Positions 63,301-64,000 of a DNA stretch of 64,000 nt are shown one piece after another. Position numbers and translations under genes: made by a program. How positions within the stretch are numbered: the stretch's first letter is position 1; the number at the start of each line of letters is the position of its first letter. Below the pieces are notes generated by a model that did no database searches, was not told the DNA's origin, and worked only from the letters and a program-made list of their open reading frames with translations. The stretch comes from Caulobacter segnis (lineage in GTDB: Bacteria; Pseudomonadota; Alphaproteobacteria; Caulobacterales; Caulobacteraceae), in the NCBI RefSeq assembly GCF_023935105.1, contig NZ_CP096040.1, positions 2,294,001 to 2,358,000 of the forward strand, given 5' to 3'.

Positions 63301-63488
63301 CCGACGACGGAGTCGTTCATGGTCTGCGGCGTCGCGCCGGGATAGCTCGCGTAGATGCTGACCGTGGGCGGGGCCACGACGGGGTAGCGCGCCACGGGCA
63401 GGCGCGGAATGGCGATCAAGCCGGCCAGGATGATCGCGATCGCGATGACCCAGGCGAAGATCGGGCGCTCGATGAAGAACTTGGGCAT
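60369..63488 (-). CDS. RND efflux pump inner-membrane subunit (HAE1, AcrB/MexB-like)
   Basis: 1039 residues, full HAE1 length. FIERPIFAWVIAIAI opens helix 1; the proton-relay aspartates appear in GIIVDDAIVVVEAVERIM and the relay lysine in GLSAKNAILIVEFAK; two large periplasmic loops follow helices 1 and 7. It expels hydrophobic or amphiphilic compounds by proton exchange. It starts four bases after the adaptor gene. Near the phenolic-ester modules, aromatic solvents or plant phenolics are plausible substrates (inference). Confidence 0.94.
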   Translation of the reverse strand: MPKFFIERPIFAWVIAIAIILAGLIAIPRLPVARYPVVAPPTVSIYASYPGATPQTMNDSVVGLIERELSSVKNLLYFEASTDTSGSATITATFKPGTNPELAQVDVQNRLKTVEPRLPQAVRQTGVSVESAASNFLMMVSLRSVDGRDDEVALSDYMVRNVADELKRIPGVGRVQMFGSERAMRIWVDPNKLTGLNLSLSDVTAAIAAQNQQLAPGALGGEPTVQDQRVTVPLTADGQLQTIEQFKAIVLRAATSGARVTLGDVARIELNSANFNFASRENGQPATALGVQLSPGGNAVRTAAAIQARLDELQRAAPAGMKLGIPFNTAPFVRVSIEKVVQTLVEAMALVFLVMFLFLQKVRYTLIPAIVAPIALLGAFTVMLAAGFSINVLTMFGMVLAIGIIVDDAIVVVEAVERIMATEGLSPKEATRKAMSEMTGAIIGITAVLSAVFIPMALADGSVGAIYRQFTLSMAVSILFSAFLALSLTPALCATLLKPIDGHAPKTGFFAWFDRHLDRLTERYERLLGGVLRRGGRAMAAFAVVVAIVAAGFAVIPSAFLPEEDQGYFITSFQLPADATARRTNEAVSRFEHYTRTRPGIETTQAVTGFSFAGQGPNAAMVFTMLKDWKNRDSATSAGEVKAATEAMMVQREGQVMSVMPPSIDELGNSSGFTLALQDRANRGPEALGKAQARLLELAAQSKLVTGVYPEGLPPGSTARLEIDRQKAQALGVSFPAVADTLSTALGSSYVNDFVNGGRLQQVIVQADAPFRMQLSDVLKLYVRNETGGMVALSEVVTPVWTTAPAQMTRFNGYPSVRLTGSPAPGASSGQAMAELERLATQLPQGYTVAWTGQSLQEKLAGAQAPALLALSMLVVFLVLAALYESWSIPLSVMLAIPLGLVGALAAVLIRGLPNDIFFKVGLITIIGLSAKNAILIVEFAKASRAQGMALSQAAIHAAKLRLRPIVMTSLAFTLGVVPLVIASGASAETQHAIGTGVFGGMITGTVLTVVLVPLFFVLVVGAAERLSDRRRAAPAEEA

Positions 63489-63492
63489 GGGA

Positions 63493-64000
63493 CTAGCGCG
63501 CCTGGGTTTGGAACGAGACGGTCTTGACCCGAGCGCCGGCGGCGACCCGGTCCTGGCCTTCGACGATCACGCGCTCGCCGGCTTTCAATCCCCGGGTCAC
63601 GACGTAACGACCATCCACGACGTCGCCGACCTCGATGGCGCGGGTCTCGACCTGCCCTTTGGCGTTCACCAGGCTGACGTTCGGCTTGCCCCCGCTGTCG
63701 CGCAGCACGGCTTGCTGAGGCGTCAGCACCGCGCCCTGGATCGGCGCACGTGGCAGGCGGGCTCGGACGAACATGCCGGGCAGCAGCGCGCGATCGGGAT
63801 TGTCGATCTCGACGCGGGCGACGGCGTCGCCTGTCGCGGGATCGACCGTAACGCCTGAGAACAGGATCTTTCCCTTGCGGGGATAGGGCGCGCCGGATGG
63901 CGTCAGGATTTCCACCTCGCGACCGGCTCCGCCGCCCGCCATGGCGCGCAGCGCTTCGAGACGCGCGGACGGCTGGCGCACGTCGATATAGACCCTGTCG
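63493..64000 (-). CDS. RND efflux periplasmic adaptor (5' part outside window)
   Basis: The visible 169 residues are the C-terminal portion of a membrane-fusion protein of the AcrA/MexA type: the beta-barrel segment RVYIDVRQPSA, GKILFSGVTVDPATGDAVARVEIDNPDRALLPGMFVRARL, and the membrane-proximal domain LTPQQAVLRD with GLKAGERVIVEGQDRV. It links the pump to the outer-membrane channel. Only four bases separate it from the pump gene. The N-terminus and promoter lie beyond the right edge. Confidence 0.9.
   Translation of the reverse strand, partial: DRVYIDVRQPSARLEALRAMAGGGAGREVEILTPSGAPYPRKGKILFSGVTVDPATGDAVARVEIDNPDRALLPGMFVRARLPRAPIQGAVLTPQQAVLRDSGGKPNVSLVNAKGQVETRAIEVGDVVDGRYVVTRGLKAGERVIVEGQDRVAAGARVKTVSFQTQAR

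Overview
The window reads as chromosomal DNA of a Caulobacter-like alphaproteobacterium (Caulobacterales). The DNA is GC-rich with tightly packed genes. There are five intact TonB-dependent receptors, one of them of the Xanthomonas/Caulobacter-type large class. There is an exact copy of the 14-base xyl-box (TGGTAGCGCTAACA) known from Xanthomonas and Caulobacter xylose regulation, and plant-polymer enzymes are dense. No rRNA, tRNA, CRISPR array, insertion sequence or phage gene was seen. The genus is inference; no marker gene lies in the window.

Layout. (1) 1-6.5 kb: a flavin-dependent tryptophan-halogenase homologue (runs off the left edge) and a large TonB receptor on the minus strand, divergent from a SapC-family gene and a cupin_8/JmjC-like gene. 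(2) 6.5-15.9 kb: a hemicellulose side-chain block with secreted GH51 arabinofuranosidase, CE1-like esterase, GH43 and GH29 enzymes, plus GntR, GntR and IclR regulators. (3) 15.9-25.5 kb: a receptor fossil, then an operon of TonB receptor, MFS carrier, gentisate 1,2-dioxygenase, fumarylpyruvate hydrolase, maleylpyruvate isomerase and a cytoplasmic GH3 glycosidase. (4) 25.5-37.5 kb: a LacI regulator divergent from a run of five Cys-type sulfatases and their formylglycine-generating enzyme, closed by a second LacI gene. (5) 37.6-46.4 kb: a TonB receptor divergent from a MarR gene, then a minus-strand receptor/MFS/carboxylesterase operon. (6) 46.8-57.7 kb: an AraC-type regulator, acetoacetyl-CoA-synthetase-like ligase, 3-hydroxyacyl-CoA dehydrogenase, an aberrant M28-like protein, a TonB receptor, a CE1-like esterase and a tannase/feruloyl-esterase-family enzyme. 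(7) 57.8-64 kb: a minus-strand RND efflux operon (adaptor, pump, outer-membrane channel) followed by cytochrome b561 and an ECF sigma factor.

How the parts work together. Blocks 2-6 look like adjoining nutrient-scavenging modules for plant-derived glycans and phenolic conjugates. Receptors bring material through the outer membrane, secreted or periplasmic hydrolases trim it, MFS carriers cross the inner membrane, and small catabolic modules finish the job. Two points go beyond routine annotation. The gentisate pathway sits in one operon with a receptor and a signal-less glycosidase, which suggests intact uptake of a gentisate glycoside. The same operator-like sequence (GGTTTAGCG plus a partial mirror) lies upstream of that operon and between lacI and the sulfatase operon, which suggests a joint regulon. 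Strong hairpins also lie directly downstream of four of the five intact receptor genes, probably to separate high receptor expression from low expression of downstream genes.
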